A stretch of DNA of 64,000 nucleotides. Origin: Acanthacorydalis orientalis. Lineage: Eukaryota > Arthropoda > Insecta > Megaloptera > Corydalidae. The notes beneath the pieces are model-generated. The model had not been told where the DNA came from and ran no database searches. It saw only the letters and a list, made by a program, of their open reading frames with translations. The translations under genes and the position numbers were made by a program. The stretch lies in the NCBI GenBank assembly GCA_034766995.1, contig CM068322.1:33962939-34026938 (forward strand), in the 5' to 3' direction. Below, piece by piece: positions 1-12,619 of the stretch; the first letter of the stretch is position 1, and each line of letters begins with the position of its first letter.

Positions 1-109
1 TTAAAATGTATAACTTTTATTTTGAATGTAGAATTTATAATTTTTAAAGTTAGTTTTTCATAAACTGGTTACATTTTTAGACTAGTTTGTATAGAGATAC
101 GTATTCATG

Positions 110-111
<2 letters not shown>

Positions 112-192
<81 letters not shown>
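112..192. repeat. Compound microsatellite (CT)n(AT)n
   Basis: A CT run passes directly into an uninterrupted AT run of about 23 units. Confidence 0.95.
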
Positions 193-195
<3 letters not shown>

Positions 196-863
196 ATATG
201 AGAGAACATTTTTACATTTTTATTTTTATGAATATTAGCTTTTATGACTAAACTTTTGTTTTCGAAAACATTTTACAGAACCAAATCATAAAACAAATTA
301 AATTGAAAAAAAAATCCTCTACTATATAAACTTTTCAGTATGACGTTATATATTTTCCTATATTTCGTCCCACTTTTTTTAATCAAATATCAGCTGAACA
401 ATCAATATTATTCTTTCACATTTTTTTTCTCTGGTTCACATCAATTAATTGATATTGAAATTTCGATTTTACTTATTATATTGATTGAATTATATTGTTT
501 TGAATTTATTTTCACTGTTCATGTTCGATTAATGAAGTATTTTTTATTAGAGAGTATTTAATAATTTGGAAATTATATATATATATATATATATACATAT
601 ATGAAGATTTTTATCGTTTTACATTTCGAACCGAACTTGTATCACTTCAAATTAATTTTCGCATACAATCAATTTACATTTTCTTGCTAATGAAAACGAT
701 TTCAACAACATTCCCTAAAACTATAAACATATACAACAATCAAACAACTAATTAAATTAAATGATGATTTATGTACTAGCAACGTCGACAACAACAAGTT
801 TAATAATCAATTATCATTTACCATTGCTCGTGTACATATAAATAAATAAGAACTAAATCATAT
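193..863. other. AT-rich non-coding stretch
   Basis: Very AT-rich sequence with a short TA run near 573-602. The 73-codon frame at 340-561 consists mainly of Phe/Ile/Tyr/Leu, as expected of chance AT-rich translation. I see no supported gene. Confidence 0.6.
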
Positions 864-1200
864 CAATCTTCATATCGTCTGTCCGTCGACCGTTCTCACT
901 CGTCGCCCGATCGGACGTGCGACCGTTCGTACGGATGTCGTGCGTTCGAAACGGAAAAAATACAAACGAAAAAAATAATAGAAACGCGCGTCACACGCTT
1001 CGGTTTTGAAAACGTCGCCGATATACGTTAGACTTGCGGGCGTCTGTACGGTACGATGGCGTCGCGACGTCTGCGAAACTCGCACCGCCACACAACTGCG
1101 AACGTGTGCCGTTCGATCCCCGACGAACCCTCCGTTCGAATTGGACGTCTATCGGCGCAGCGTGCTTCCCCTTACCTACCGATGCTGTGCACTGTTGTTT
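864..1200. other. CpG-rich island, unassigned
   Basis: A sharp local rise in CG dinucleotides, set in AT-rich DNA, with short overlapping frames on both strands of Arg/Thr/Ser-rich composition that look non-coding. A minus-strand GTAAGG follows a possible exon end near 1176. It could be a promoter or 5' non-coding exon of an unseen gene; no protein similarity is visible. Confidence 0.4.
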
Positions 1201-1354
1201 TATTTTTAATTTATAAACACTTGTGTACAGTGTACACGTGTATTAATTATTATTATAAATAATGGGTGGTTGCACTGGAAGCCGCTGTAGATGGCTCTAG
1301 GTGCGTTTGCTGTGGGCACTGATAGATGTCTCATCCATGCACTACATGGAATTT

Positions 1355-1720
1355 ATGCACTGAAGATGTTGGCATTGTCATCATTGTTTTTATAAATTAA
1401 TTTTTATTTTTCACAGACAGCAAAGTAATTCTCTAATCAAAATATTCAATAATTCATTTCTGTCGCAGTATAGTCCTAAAAATGTAACTAAATTCACTTT
1501 CACATATAAATTCCTCTTTCACACCGCAAATCACAAAAAAAATTATCATCAAGAATGTTTAATGAGGCATTATTGATCATTTTTGATGAAATTTATACAC
1601 TGAAGATGTTAGCGTTGCCATCAAAATGAGCATAAGCAACAATCAAAGTGTTCAATAATGATTTATTGGACATTTTTGATAAGAAAAAAATTTTTTTTTG
1701 ATTGTGGAATGAAAGAGAAG
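1355..1720. repeat. Dispersed palindromic repeat family (ATCAAAAATGATCAATAAT type)
   Basis: Two partial copies carry a CTGAAGATGTT..GCCATCA block followed by AAGCAACAATCAAAGTGTTC and a TTATTGGACATTTTTGAT arm. The same order recurs at about 20 other places in the window. Confidence 0.6.
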
Positions 1721-2045
1721 TCATTGATATAATTAATTATAGTTTATTTTGAATATACACAAATTCGGAATCAATATTATTAAATGTTTTGAATAGTTTG
1801 CTTTTATAATATATATTAAGTCGAAATTGTATCTATTTTACAAGACTTATTTTCACAAATTACTACAAAAAAATGTTTGAGTTCCCTAACGTTCTGAAAA
1901 TATTGATGTTGACATCTAAACAGCCTTAAAAGACAATATTATTGAACATTTGAACAGAATTTTTTTTCTGCTACATGGAAAGTCGAATTTCATTTCTGAA
2001 AGTTAATTCATTCACATAATTTTAAACGATAATCATCAGTTTTTT

Positions 2046-2353
2046 ACCATTTTTGCATGCTTAATGCACCACAACACCTTTCCCTCAAGCTGAATAAATC
2101 ATTCCCGTGGTTTTGACCGAATTTTTTTCAACTGGAATGTGACAAGTTTGCAATACCTAATATGATACATTTCGGATGCCACCGTTTTCATTACTGTTTT
2201 ATGAGGTTATGTCTATTGATTGGCTAAGATGTATAGTGTTTTAAATCTTAAGGTCGGTACTTCAAGATCCTAAAACGACGCGAAAATATTTTAATTTAAA
2301 ACAGTGTTATGATTGATTCAATTTAAAGGCACATAATTAATTCTCACATCTAA
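2046..2353 (-). mobile_element. Mariner-derived non-autonomous element, copy A (3'-truncated)
   Basis: On the minus strand the copy starts at a TA target with TTAGATGTGAGAATTAATTA, then GTGCCTTTAAATTGAATCAA and the later landmarks of the family (CTTAGCCAA core, AACCTCATAAAACAGTAATG, ACATTCCAGTTGAAA). It stops around the ATGCAAAAATGG landmark, so roughly the last third is missing. The family is defined by the full copy at 25501-26068. Confidence 0.75.
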
Positions 2354-3156
2354 TAGAATACAAGAAAAATTGAAAACCAATCGATCAACTTCAAGTCATG
2401 AAAAGCGTTCGTGAGGAAACGGCACTTTTCGAATATTTTATTTAATAACTTGCCGTTTTTTCCCTCATAAATATACAGATTAAAATATAATAGTTTTATG
2501 GAACACATGGTAAAGGTAAACATTTCAAGTGCGGACGAGTTTAACTACCATACGATAAAGTACGAGAAACGTCACGAATACCCAATTAAAATTCCACTCT
2601 ATCCTCTTGACATCATTCTGTCAGTGTTGATTATGTTAATTATCGTTGATTAACATTCGACACAGGCGAACGTTCGAAAGATCCGCGATAAGCTTTCGAG
2701 AACGTGAACACACTGATTAAGGAACTGTCTGTGTTAACAATATTGTTATTATCAGTCATAATCGTGTGGATGGATCAGTGGAGGATACGACGGCGGAGCG
2801 GATGCGCGGTTTCTTTCGATGGATTTGAACGCGAGTGTTAATCCGTTTCTGTTCATTTTTCTCGGATTCAAGTTTCAGTCGGAACAGACGGATGAGACAA
2901 TTAACATCCACTTCATGTTGCAGATATAAATAGAGAGCAAGTCAGAAATTCGATTCATATGAATGACAGTGTCGTGGAAGGGTTCTGTTTATCAAGTTAT
3001 ATTAAAACGCTGATAAAGTTGAGATCTAATTATAGAACTGTTATAGAAATTATTGTTAAGAATTTGTGAATGTGTTTATAAGAAGATTATACACAATTAA
3101 ACATGTATAATAGATTGTATTAACAGTTATATTTATTCATCTCCTTCTTAGATATA
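2354..3156. other. Segment between two head-to-head element copies
   Basis: About 800 bp flanked by the same terminal repeat in opposite orientations (copies A and B). It includes a moderately CpG-rich part at about 2650-2900. No coding frame with recognisable content was found. Confidence 0.45.
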
Positions 3157-3372
3157 TTAGATATGAAAATTAATACGGTGCCTTTAAAGTGAATCAATCA
3201 TAACTCTATTTTAAATTAAAATATTTTCACATCTTTTTAAGATTTTGAAGTGTCAAACTTTACATTTAAAAACACAGTATATCTTGGCCAAGCAATTGAT
3301 ATAATCTTACAAAACAGCAGTGAACAAGAAAAGCAGCATATCAGACATTGCATACTTTTCGCATTCCATCTA
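3157..3372 (+). mobile_element. Mariner-derived non-autonomous element, copy B (3'-truncated)
   Basis: Starts at a TA with TTAGATATGAAAATTAATAC, then GGTGCCTTTAAAGTGAATCA, the ATCTTGGCCAAGCAATTGAT core and TTGCATACTTTTCGCATTCC, after which similarity ends. The 68-codon frame over it is not a gene. Confidence 0.75.
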
Positions 3373-5046
3373 TCATTCTTAACCTGCTTTAGTTTTGTAA
3401 ATCGTCATAATCGAACACTTTTCTTGGACAGAATGGTAATGAGAGATGAAAAATAAATTCTCTATTATAGTTTGGACAGGAAAAAAACAGTGATTGAATC
3501 TAGAGGCGTGCCTGCACACAACACCAAGGGATGGAATTCATTTTAAAACAGTTTTACTTCATATATGATGTGATATAAGAGGTCCAGTGTACTATGAGAT
3601 GTTAAGAGAAAATCAGATTGTCGATTCAGACCGCTATTTGTCGATATATGGAAAGATAAAGGACAAACTTCAAGAGAAACTTGGATTTTTAATCGATTGT
3701 AAAGAAGTAATACTGCTTGTGATAACGTCAGACCGAATACAGTAATGGAAAAGTGAGTCAAATGAACATAATTGAGTTGATAATTATTATCACATCTTGC
3801 ATACAGTCCATACATAATTCAAATTGAATATCATTTAGTCTTTTCGTTTCAATATCCTCTAAGGAAAAATCCTCTCCTGCTCTTTTACTTTACATAACTG
3901 ACTGTAATTAAGGGGCACTGAAAATGTACTCCTGAGCGCTTTAAATGGGCGTTTCTATTCTACAAATCGTTACTTCTCGGGTCTCCCAAGATGTTGATTT
4001 ACGACAGGAAGCACTGCAGTAATTTCTATAATGATATCTTTTTCTTCAAAGCTCTGAAGTATATAAAAAGACTACAATGTAGATTTTCTGAACATATCTT
4101 GCAGTTATTATTATATATTTATGACATTTGACCTAGATTCACTTTCGTAAATGAATTACAAAAAAATGAAACCAAAAAATAGATTTTTCCGTGTTTTACT
4201 GCTGTGAGGATGCTGGAATCGATCATAAAAATATTTTTCAGTACCTGAAATCAGTACTATCAACAACCATGAATGATCAATAATCATAAGTTGGACATTT
4301 TCGATTAGAAAACTTTTTAAATATCCTTGCTGTCGAACAAGAATCCATTTGAGAATCTGAATTCAGTCACAGTGTCAAATACGAGTCCAAATCTTAAATA
4401 AACTGAACAGAACGAACAGAATCGAGCAAAAAAAAACTATCAATAGAGTGAAGTCGTTTCCACGAACGACTCCGTTACTTGATAAATCTGAAACTCTGCG
4501 AGTTTTTCATTTCGGAAACTTTCTGACCAGATGCCGCTAGTCATTTTCCAGACAGCAGTTGGATTGTTTGCTTTCGCACGCGTTCGGTTATTTTCATTGC
4601 ATCGTGTAACATTTTACAGTACGTACCTCGAGTGGTGTTCAGTTTCAGAACGAAAATAATTTACGAGTCGTTGCGGAGCCGAGTCGGATGTCTGTTTAAT
4701 GAGACTTGCGTAACTTTAATGTACATTATAGGAAAGTAGTTTGGAAATGTCTCGACTAATAACACAGAAGTGAAAACTTCCAGTTTATAATAAGTTTCAG
4801 CATTAAGTTTTAAGATTGTGTGTTTTTTTATTGTTTAACCCATTATGCATGAATCACGAGCCTGACTCGTTCAATTTTTATCTTAAGTTAAGTGCACATA
4901 TTTTGTGTGTCAGATATCAGATACATATTGTGCAGTGATCAAATTTTGAAATTGTATTAGTATTATTTGTTGAAAAAAATACAAGTACAGGGTGTTAAAG
5001 ATCAATTTAGAAATAAATATTCGTTAAAGAGATGAAATCGCAAATA
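3373..5046. other. No gene seen; AT-rich with a CpG-richer patch
   Basis: Nothing recognisable apart from a CpG-richer patch at about 4450-4700 and faint traces of the dispersed palindromic repeat near 4250-4330. Confidence 0.5.
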
Positions 5047-5566
5047 CTAGGTGTGAAAAATAATTCTATGCCTTTAAATGCAATCAATTATGACTAAGTT
5101 TTAAATCCAAAAAAATTCTTGTCCCTTTAGTACCTTGAAGTGTCAATCTTAACATTTAAAAACACCATCTATCTTGGCCAAACAGCTGACATAACCTCAC
5201 AAAACAGTAAGATGGCGTTCGGAAATCAGAATATTAGGCATTGCAAACTTTTCGCATTCCAGTTCAAAAAATGGTACGAAATCCGATGAAATGACTTGGA
5301 TCTACAGCTTTGGAGGAGAAAGTACTGTGACGCAAGAAACATCCAATAATGATAAAATAGTGAAAGAAGTCGGAAAATGCATTACGACTTCATCGACACA
5401 ACCCCTCCATCTCTTTTTCAACAAAGCATTCGTCATTCGCCAGACAGATGGAACAAATTTGTACAAAAGAATGTGAGATATTTGTCAAGATTGAAACGTG
5501 TTCGATTTTTTTGTAAACGTTCAGTTTCTATAAAAAAAAATGGACCGAATGAATTTCCACGCCCAA
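5047..5566 (+). mobile_element. Mariner-derived non-autonomous element, copy C (near full length)
   Basis: Begins CTAGGTGTGAAAAATAATTC and ends with the inverted form (GGACCGAATGAATTTCCACG, then CCCAA before TA). The 3' part keeps a transposase-like end: HYDFID, then SLFQQSIR..DRWNKFVQKN, resembling the closing residues of mariner transposases (GI..LP.RW.KC....G.YF). There is no catalytic domain, so this is an internal-deletion derivative. Confidence 0.75.
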
Positions 5567-8107
5567 TATGTCATTTAGAATGGAAGATCGTCGCAGAAAA
5601 CGTTTTTTCTTCAAGAAATAGAAATTATAGAATATTATAATCATTGTTTGTGGTGTGTAACGAAATTCACTTCCATCTTGCATACCTTACAAAAGTTTTC
5701 TAGTCATGAATGTTCGATAATCAGTTACTAATCATTTTTATCTTTGTTTATCACCATTTCGATAAGATTTACTTCATCTTCAGAGTGATCAGTTATAAAA
5801 AATCTATTTTTTTCCATTTTATTTCCAGTAATTTCTGAATTCTTTTTTTAAATATTATCTTTATAAACCACCGACACATTCAACAAATAAATCTTCATCT
5901 CACATAAAGCACATACTTGTTATCAGCAAACAAGTGTTGAATAATTGACAATTGATTCTTGGTGATTGTTGCTAATACATATTTCCATATCGATGCCATC
6001 AATCTCAAAGATTTTTCTAGAATTTTACTTAATGAATATCCATGTATACTTATTGAATTTCATCTATATTTTAATAGATGTCAAGATTGAAGCTTACAAG
6101 ATATTTTTTTTTACAGGACAGTCGTGTTCTCATTCAAAGATGACCTTAAAGCTGATCGGAAATTCCAGACACATTGGTAAGTTTCTTTTATTCTTTGTAT
6201 ATATTTTTGAATTTGATTGTGTACTAAATATTAACGTACTCATCATATTTCTTCGTTATAACCGTTAATTTCTAATTATATTTAACGTTTTTTATATAAA
6301 CTCCGTGAATATTATTTCTAAATTATATTAAATAACAAATATCAAATTTAAATACAGGTATATTTAAATTCTTTTCAATTTTAAACACAGGATATTCATC
6401 TTCTTCATTTTCGATAATCCGCCAATATTTCTACTCCTTCTAAAAAATATATTTCTTGAATAAATTCGATTTTTAAATTAAAAACGTGATTGAAAATTTC
6501 AAAAAAATTATAGGAGCCTAAATGAATAACAATTTGTTGATTGATTTTCTGTTTAAATTCTATTCAAATTTAGTATTCGTAATTAACGATTTTGAAAAAT
6601 TGATAAATACAGAAGATAAAATGTATAAACCGAGACATCTGTTAAACAAATTCACTTGACTCAACTTGTAAGTTTTGGTTCGTTTATTTTCTGTTCTAAA
6701 AATTAAGATTGCATATGATATCTAGGTATGAAAATATTATAGGTCGGTTGATATATCAGTTGTCTATTTGTGAAGATTAGGAAATGTTTTCATAAATGAT
6801 AGACAGAAAGTTTATCTATAAGTCTGTACAAATTTAAAAGAAGATTAGACGAGGGTGAATAAATTTTGGATATATTCAATAAGATATTTCGTTTAAAACT
6901 CATGGTAATTTAGATAAATTTTATAAATTTAATAGAAAACTCTTTACTCATTTATTAACATTCAGAGGAAAAACATAATCCTCTATTACCGACAAGATGA
7001 TAGAAAACTGTGTTTTATCAAATATAAATTTGTATGAATTAAAAAAATTCAAGAATGTAATCTTTGAAAATTGACAGAAACGAATTTAGTTTATAATAAT
7101 TTACATCCTAGTTTTAAGAAAACATATTTTTGCCTTAATATAGTAAACAAACGATTTATTTAAAAGAAAGCTTTTTGATAAAAGCTTTTTGATAGTAGCT
7201 GTGTATGGATACAAACCTTGATACAAGTTCCCGTTTATGCGTTACTTACTGAGCTTTTCGCTAGGCAGTGCTGCTGTGCAAGAAAACGAAATCAATGATT
7301 GTAAAACGAACACTGCATATAAATTGCTCTGTCAGGCATTTTTTTAATTCGATGTAATAATCTCTAAATAGAAAATACTTTAATTGTGAATTGCATGTTT
7401 TATTTATTTAAATCAGACACTATTTAAGAAAAAGATATTCATATTTTAAAACTATCTAAGTTGATATTTTGTTGAAATATTTTAATATTTTTCTAAGGTA
7501 GAATAAAATATATCATTCAATTAAATATTTATTTAAAACATCATTCAACTAAAGTATTTTCATTAGAAATACAATTTTAAGAAAATTCCTTTATTATTTT
7601 ATAGAATAATCTTCTTGAAAGTCAGAATATCGTACTTTCTATTATACCTTTTTCATGCTTTCTCCTGTCGGAAGAACCTTTGAAATAATTTTCCACTTCT
7701 CACGAATTAATTATTTATCACTCTATAAACGACAGAAAATATTTCTGGTCGAAAACGTCAAACAAATAATAATTGATCATTTTTTGATTGTTGCTTACAT
7801 GCATTTCAATAACGATGCAATCATTTTCAGAGCGTCAGGATAGAGAAAATTCTACACTATATTTTTAAAAGTGAATTTCGGTACAGAATCAGGACTGTAT
7901 TGTGAAATTAATATATTTATTTATTATATCAATGATTTTTATAGATATCATATGTATTATTTTTAATTTTTATATATAAAGGGCAAGACCGTTGAGCTGT
8001 AACTAAACATGTATTTTTAACGACACATTTTTTTTAATCTGAAATAAAAGTCAGAATTTGAGCTGAAATTTCAAGTCTCTGTACTGTAAAGAATAGTTTG
8101 AGGTATG
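5567..8107. other. No gene seen; AT-rich with dispersed-repeat fragments
   Basis: Fragments of the dispersed palindromic repeat occur at about 5700-5800, 5925-6010 and 7765-7840 (minus orientation: TGATTGTTGCTTACATGCAT). The other short frames look like chance translations. Confidence 0.5.
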
Positions 8108-8545
8108 CTATTTATAAATGAAAGGTAATATCATGCAAGTGACGGACACGTGCTTTCTTACAATTAAATATTATTTTGTTAAAATTATCAATAATGTCCC
8201 TATACAATAGGGGTTCTATCTCATCAACCACTCTTCGGATTTCATCTTTTAGATCGGAAACTGTTTTAGGATTATTTGCTTGTACCCTGCCCTTTAACGC
8301 GACTTCAAAGAAAGTAGCCTAACGGTGTTAAATCGCATGATCTCGGTGGTCAGTTAATGTCTCCATTTCTGGAAATAATGCGACCAGGAAATTTCGTCCT
8401 TAATAAATCAACTATTTCACTAGCTGTGTGGTTTGTTGCAACGTCTTGATGGAACCACATATCATCTAGATCAATATCATTCGATTATACCCACAAAAAA
8501 ATTTTGTATCTTTCTCCATACACAGTAATCCTTTTACCAGCCTGA
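8108..8545 (-). mobile_element. Tc1/mariner-superfamily transposase relic
   Basis: Minus-strand translation gives pieces of the C-terminal half of a DDE transposase: DDMWFHQDVATNHTASEIVD (normally MWFQQDGATCHTA), then PPRSCDLTPLGYFL (normally PPRSCDLTPLDYFLWG) and VQANNPKTVSDLKDEIRRV, ending near RVRHLHDITFH. An in-frame TGA replaces Trp before PPRSCDL, another follows YFL, and frame changes occur. It would normally cut and paste DNA at TA sites; this copy is dead. Terminal repeats were not located, so the limits are those of the recognisable coding remnant. Confidence 0.85.
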
Positions 8546-9397
8546 AAAAAACACAAACCAATGACTCAACCGAATCAAAGTGCACACCAAACAGTCACTG
8601 TTTCTGTATAAATCCTGTATCTGAATGAATATCGTAATTTACGGTATATATTTTGATAGAGAGACCATTTTCATATTAAACTTGTATTATTTCAATGTGT
8701 TGTTTTGTTGTATCCGAGGCCATAACTAAAAATCTCAAAGCTTATTTTTTTTGATATTTATTAAGTTATCAGTTTGACATCTGTGTAATATAACCTCTTG
8801 AAAAATTGCGTCGCTATTGGAAACCCCTTTATTATGATAAGATCAGAACGAAAACTGTGATACTTTACAGTTTTGTGTGCTTTTTATTTAAAATCATTAC
8901 ATTAGATCCCCTCAAGTCACTGTTCTTCAATCCTTATTTTCTACTAGAGTGTTGAACACAATTTAAAAATTCTACTCGATAATGAATCGAGAATAATAGA
9001 TTGAAAGATTTCGATGAAGGATAATGTATGTAAGAAAACACAGTGGGTAAATTTGTGTTTAACGAAGTGTAACTGAAAAATTAACACATTTATTTTCATA
9101 GTTATATTTTCATTCTCCGGCGATATGTTAAATGAAATCTTAAATAATTAGATCTGATTTTACCTCAATCGAATGACTATCATTCGGATTCTGACAAATT
9201 CAGTTGTGAAATTTGTGTATAGGGAGAAGTAAGCTCATAGTAAATCTTCATGGCGTAGGACAGTTTCAAATATTCTGAAATGAACATTCGTTAGAACGAT
9301 TTATAAACGAATGAAACGAATTGTTTCTAAGGAAAGGTCGAGAAACACACATGTATGAATTAACAAACAAGATTTATTTTCATATCATTGTATGCAG

Positions 9398-9401
<4 letters not shown>

Positions 9402-9462
<61 letters not shown>
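9402..9462. repeat. (TA)n microsatellite
   Basis: About 30 uninterrupted TA units, followed by a short CA run. Confidence 0.95.
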
Positions 9463-9468
<6 letters not shown>

Positions 9469-9931
9469 CATATATAATTATATAATCGCATTCCATTCAT
9501 AATATTACAAGAAAAAAATGTACATTCAAATAGCGAGATAGCATTGAAATTATTTACAATAACATGAATGTGTATATATATATATAATTTATGTATTATT
9601 TATATATTTACTCTCTTACTGCTTGGAAACTATTCAATTCAATCAGTATATGTATATATATTTATATACAAATTAGGCCTACGGCGATTGTCCTTATTAA
9701 TGGATTTTTAAGCAAATAGTTTTAAATATTTAAGACTTTTTTTGTATGTTTGTTAATAATTTATTGTTAGAAATTCGCTTTACAATAAACAGTGAAAATC
9801 ATTTTCAAAATCATATTCGAAAATCAACCGAGGAAGACAATAACAGTTATATATATATTTATTTATTTTATTTACTACTATTTATAACATTCAACATTGT
9901 TTAGAAACATATATTGGTAATATATTCATTC

Positions 9932-9934
<3 letters not shown>

Positions 9935-9970
<36 letters not shown>
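9935..9970. repeat. (TA)n microsatellite
   Basis: About 17 TA units. Confidence 0.9.
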
Positions 9971-9977
<7 letters not shown>

Positions 9978-10189
9978 AAATAAATGAATATATGTTTATA
10001 TAAATTTACATATTCATAACTATTTTTAAATATATATTTAAAGTCTATGATTTCGACTGGAATTTGTGAATATTTTGTTTTATATAGTTAAATAATACAT
10101 TTATATAACTACACACACACATATTTGTATATTCCTGGAAAGAAACATTTAATACTCAAGTCGATTCTTGAAATTGATTCAATTCTGAG

Positions 10190-10620
10190 TTCAAAATGAA
10201 TTTTTTTTTGTGACAAAATGCCTAAAGCCCTCTAATTTCATCTAAAATAGTTTACAATCTGAATTTTCGTTTCCTGTTTGACTCAATACAAACCTAATGT
10301 AAATAATTGGCCTATTAGAAATATATTTTAACATTAAATTAATAAGTCTACTGAAGAAAAAGTAAACGTTTTAAAATTTCAATCTTTTTGTATTCATTTC
10401 ATTCTTAAGACCCTCCAATGTCTCCCAAGACTGTTTATAATCTCAAATCTAGTTTTATTATTTTATCCATTACAAGTAAATAATCTATTGAAGATAGATT
10501 TCAACCTCAAATTGATGAATTGGTCGAAGGAAACGTAAATGTTTTAAAAATGTATCGTTTTCTGATTTATTTTTTTCAAACTCTCTAATTTCAACCAAGC
10601 TAAGGATAGTTTTATATGAA
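10190..10620. repeat. Degenerate minisatellite, period about 170-180 bp
   Basis: Blocks repeat in order: CCCTCTAATTTCATCTAAAA (10230), CCCTCCAATGTCTCCCAAGA (10411), CTCTCTAATTTCAACCAAGC (10578), with GAAGAAAAAGTAAACGTTTT (10354) matched by GAAGGAAACGTAAATGTTTT near 10525. This gives about 2.5 diverged units. Confidence 0.5.
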
Positions 10621-12619
10621 AAAAAGTCTTTTATTCGTACAGGAAATGTGATTTTTCAAATTTGGTTTTGCTTTGAGGATTAAAAACTATATCTTTATGT
10701 GTGTATGTGTGTGTGAATAAATTGAAATAAAACCTTAACAAAAACCAGTCATTTATATACATTTTTATAATCTCCTTGTAATAAAATTTCGAACCAATTA
10801 AATATCCTAAACAAAAAAAAAATGTTCCAAAGAGATGGAACTCTATTCTATCATCTTTCTAGGAATTCCAGCAAAAAAAATTTTTTTTAAAAAAACAAGA
10901 TTTTGTTTTAATCAGAACACCGCTATTTCTAGAAGAGTAAGTACGTTTCTTTTTCGAGCATTGACCATTTATGACACTTAAATGGAAACACAATTTCAGA
11001 AAATATATTGTAAAAGGAATATTTTCAGTTAGTTACACATATTATCAAAAAATATACAAGTGGAAAATTGTTACCGCTCATATAATAAATTATTTAAACA
11101 TCTTTATACATATTTATAAAATATATAAGTGTCTGTGTTTCTTTTTTGTGCGGAGAGAAAAATACACGTGTGGAAAATTATAGATATATTTCTAAAAATG
11201 AAACTAAACGGTGACAATTCCACACTTTTACACTTACCGTTTTGAAAATCGAAACGAAATATATAAAAAAATATCAACTATTTAAATACACATCTTATTC
11301 GACAATAAATATTTCTTATCTCTTATACAAATACATGTTTATATATATTAATGTCTATTACACGTTTTTGAAGCGGTCAGCTAATTTAAATACAATATGT
11401 ATATACTTTATATTATTATAAAATAATTTTACAATCCTTATATATCTATAACAATATATATTCATATTATTTTAAATATAATAACAGCCATTCTACTTGA
11501 AAATAAAATTGTATTTATGTACATTTCACAGAGGTTAAGAACTAATCACTAATTTTGATTCGTATTTATATAAATGCTTAGAATAGGACATGTTCATTAT
11601 TCTACATTCAATGCTTATCGATATTTACTTTAAATAGTTACAAAAAAAATCTTTTCTTTCTCTCTCAATCGTACATTTTTGGTTTCCTATTTGTCATGTT
11701 TCTCAGTCTTTTCGATTCGCTCAACTCTGATTTGAAAGTTGTTAGATTGAATACAGAGTCTCACTCGATGAAGTATAAAGTTACAGCTGTCTTTGTTCCC
11801 TTGCTGGTTTGTTATTACACTCTTGCTATGAGTCAGAACGACATTAATTTAATAAAGGATCGGGAATATTAAGTGGAAACATTTTTTATATTTCAACTCA
11901 TACCTATTTGTCTAGGAAATAAAAGTCCTCGAATCATTTGAAATTCAAATTCAATCCGTAACACAAACATTAGATACGGGAATAAATCGACAAAAACTTG
12001 TATAACATTTAAATTGATCACAGTCTAACATTAGTTCGGACCGATTTGCAAACAGCGTTTCAAAAGTGTATCTCATTGTTTAACCTGATTTATTTGTTTC
12101 CATTATTCACAAGCTCGTTAAAAGAAAACGGATTATGCCGTTTGCGTACAAACTAATGGACAAGAAGCGTGCATTCACACTCACAGATAAAGTAGAGATG
12201 GATAAATGTGTGTGTGTGTTGATGCAATCGGATGCAGCAGTAAATACATTTCGGACTGCAGGATTATCGGAAGGAATCAATCAAGATGCACTCTGTGGAC
12301 TCTTTACGTTGTATATAAATGGGTCAAACAATTCGATTTCCGATAATTGAGATTGAATACGGACGTCGATGAAATTTCAACATCGATGTACAGTTGCAGC
12401 TTGCAGATAATCCTTGCTGCAGGATTTAAGAATTGAGTTTCAGCAGAAACAGACAACATCCGTATATATTTTTACAGTGTCTTTCGAAATTGACATGTCT
12501 GTTAGTCATTAGGAGAAATATCTAGTTTATAAACCGACAGACAGTTTATATGAACATGGACTTAAAGGTTAGAATAATCGAGAAAAAGATTGTTTAAGGT
12601 TTTTTTTTAATAAAATATC
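10621..12619. other. No gene seen; AT-rich intergenic DNA
   Basis: A 71-codon ATG frame at 12135-12350 is less AT-biased than its neighbours but has no recognisable motif. Otherwise featureless. Confidence 0.45.

Larger units (their letters stand above)
8546..10189. other. No gene seen; AT-rich intergenic DNA
   Basis: Contains TA microsatellites (listed separately) and otherwise unremarkable AT-rich sequence. Confidence 0.5.

Noticed and set aside
340..561. 73-codon open frame
   Set aside because: Phe/Ile/Leu/Tyr-rich translation typical of AT-rich non-coding DNA; no motif or splice context.
3250..3456. 68-codon frame
   Set aside because: Lies in copy B of the mariner-derived element, outside any transposase-like frame.
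12135..12350. 71-codon ATG frame
   Set aside because: Slightly less AT-biased than its surroundings, but no motif, no splice evidence and no partner; not enough to call a gene.
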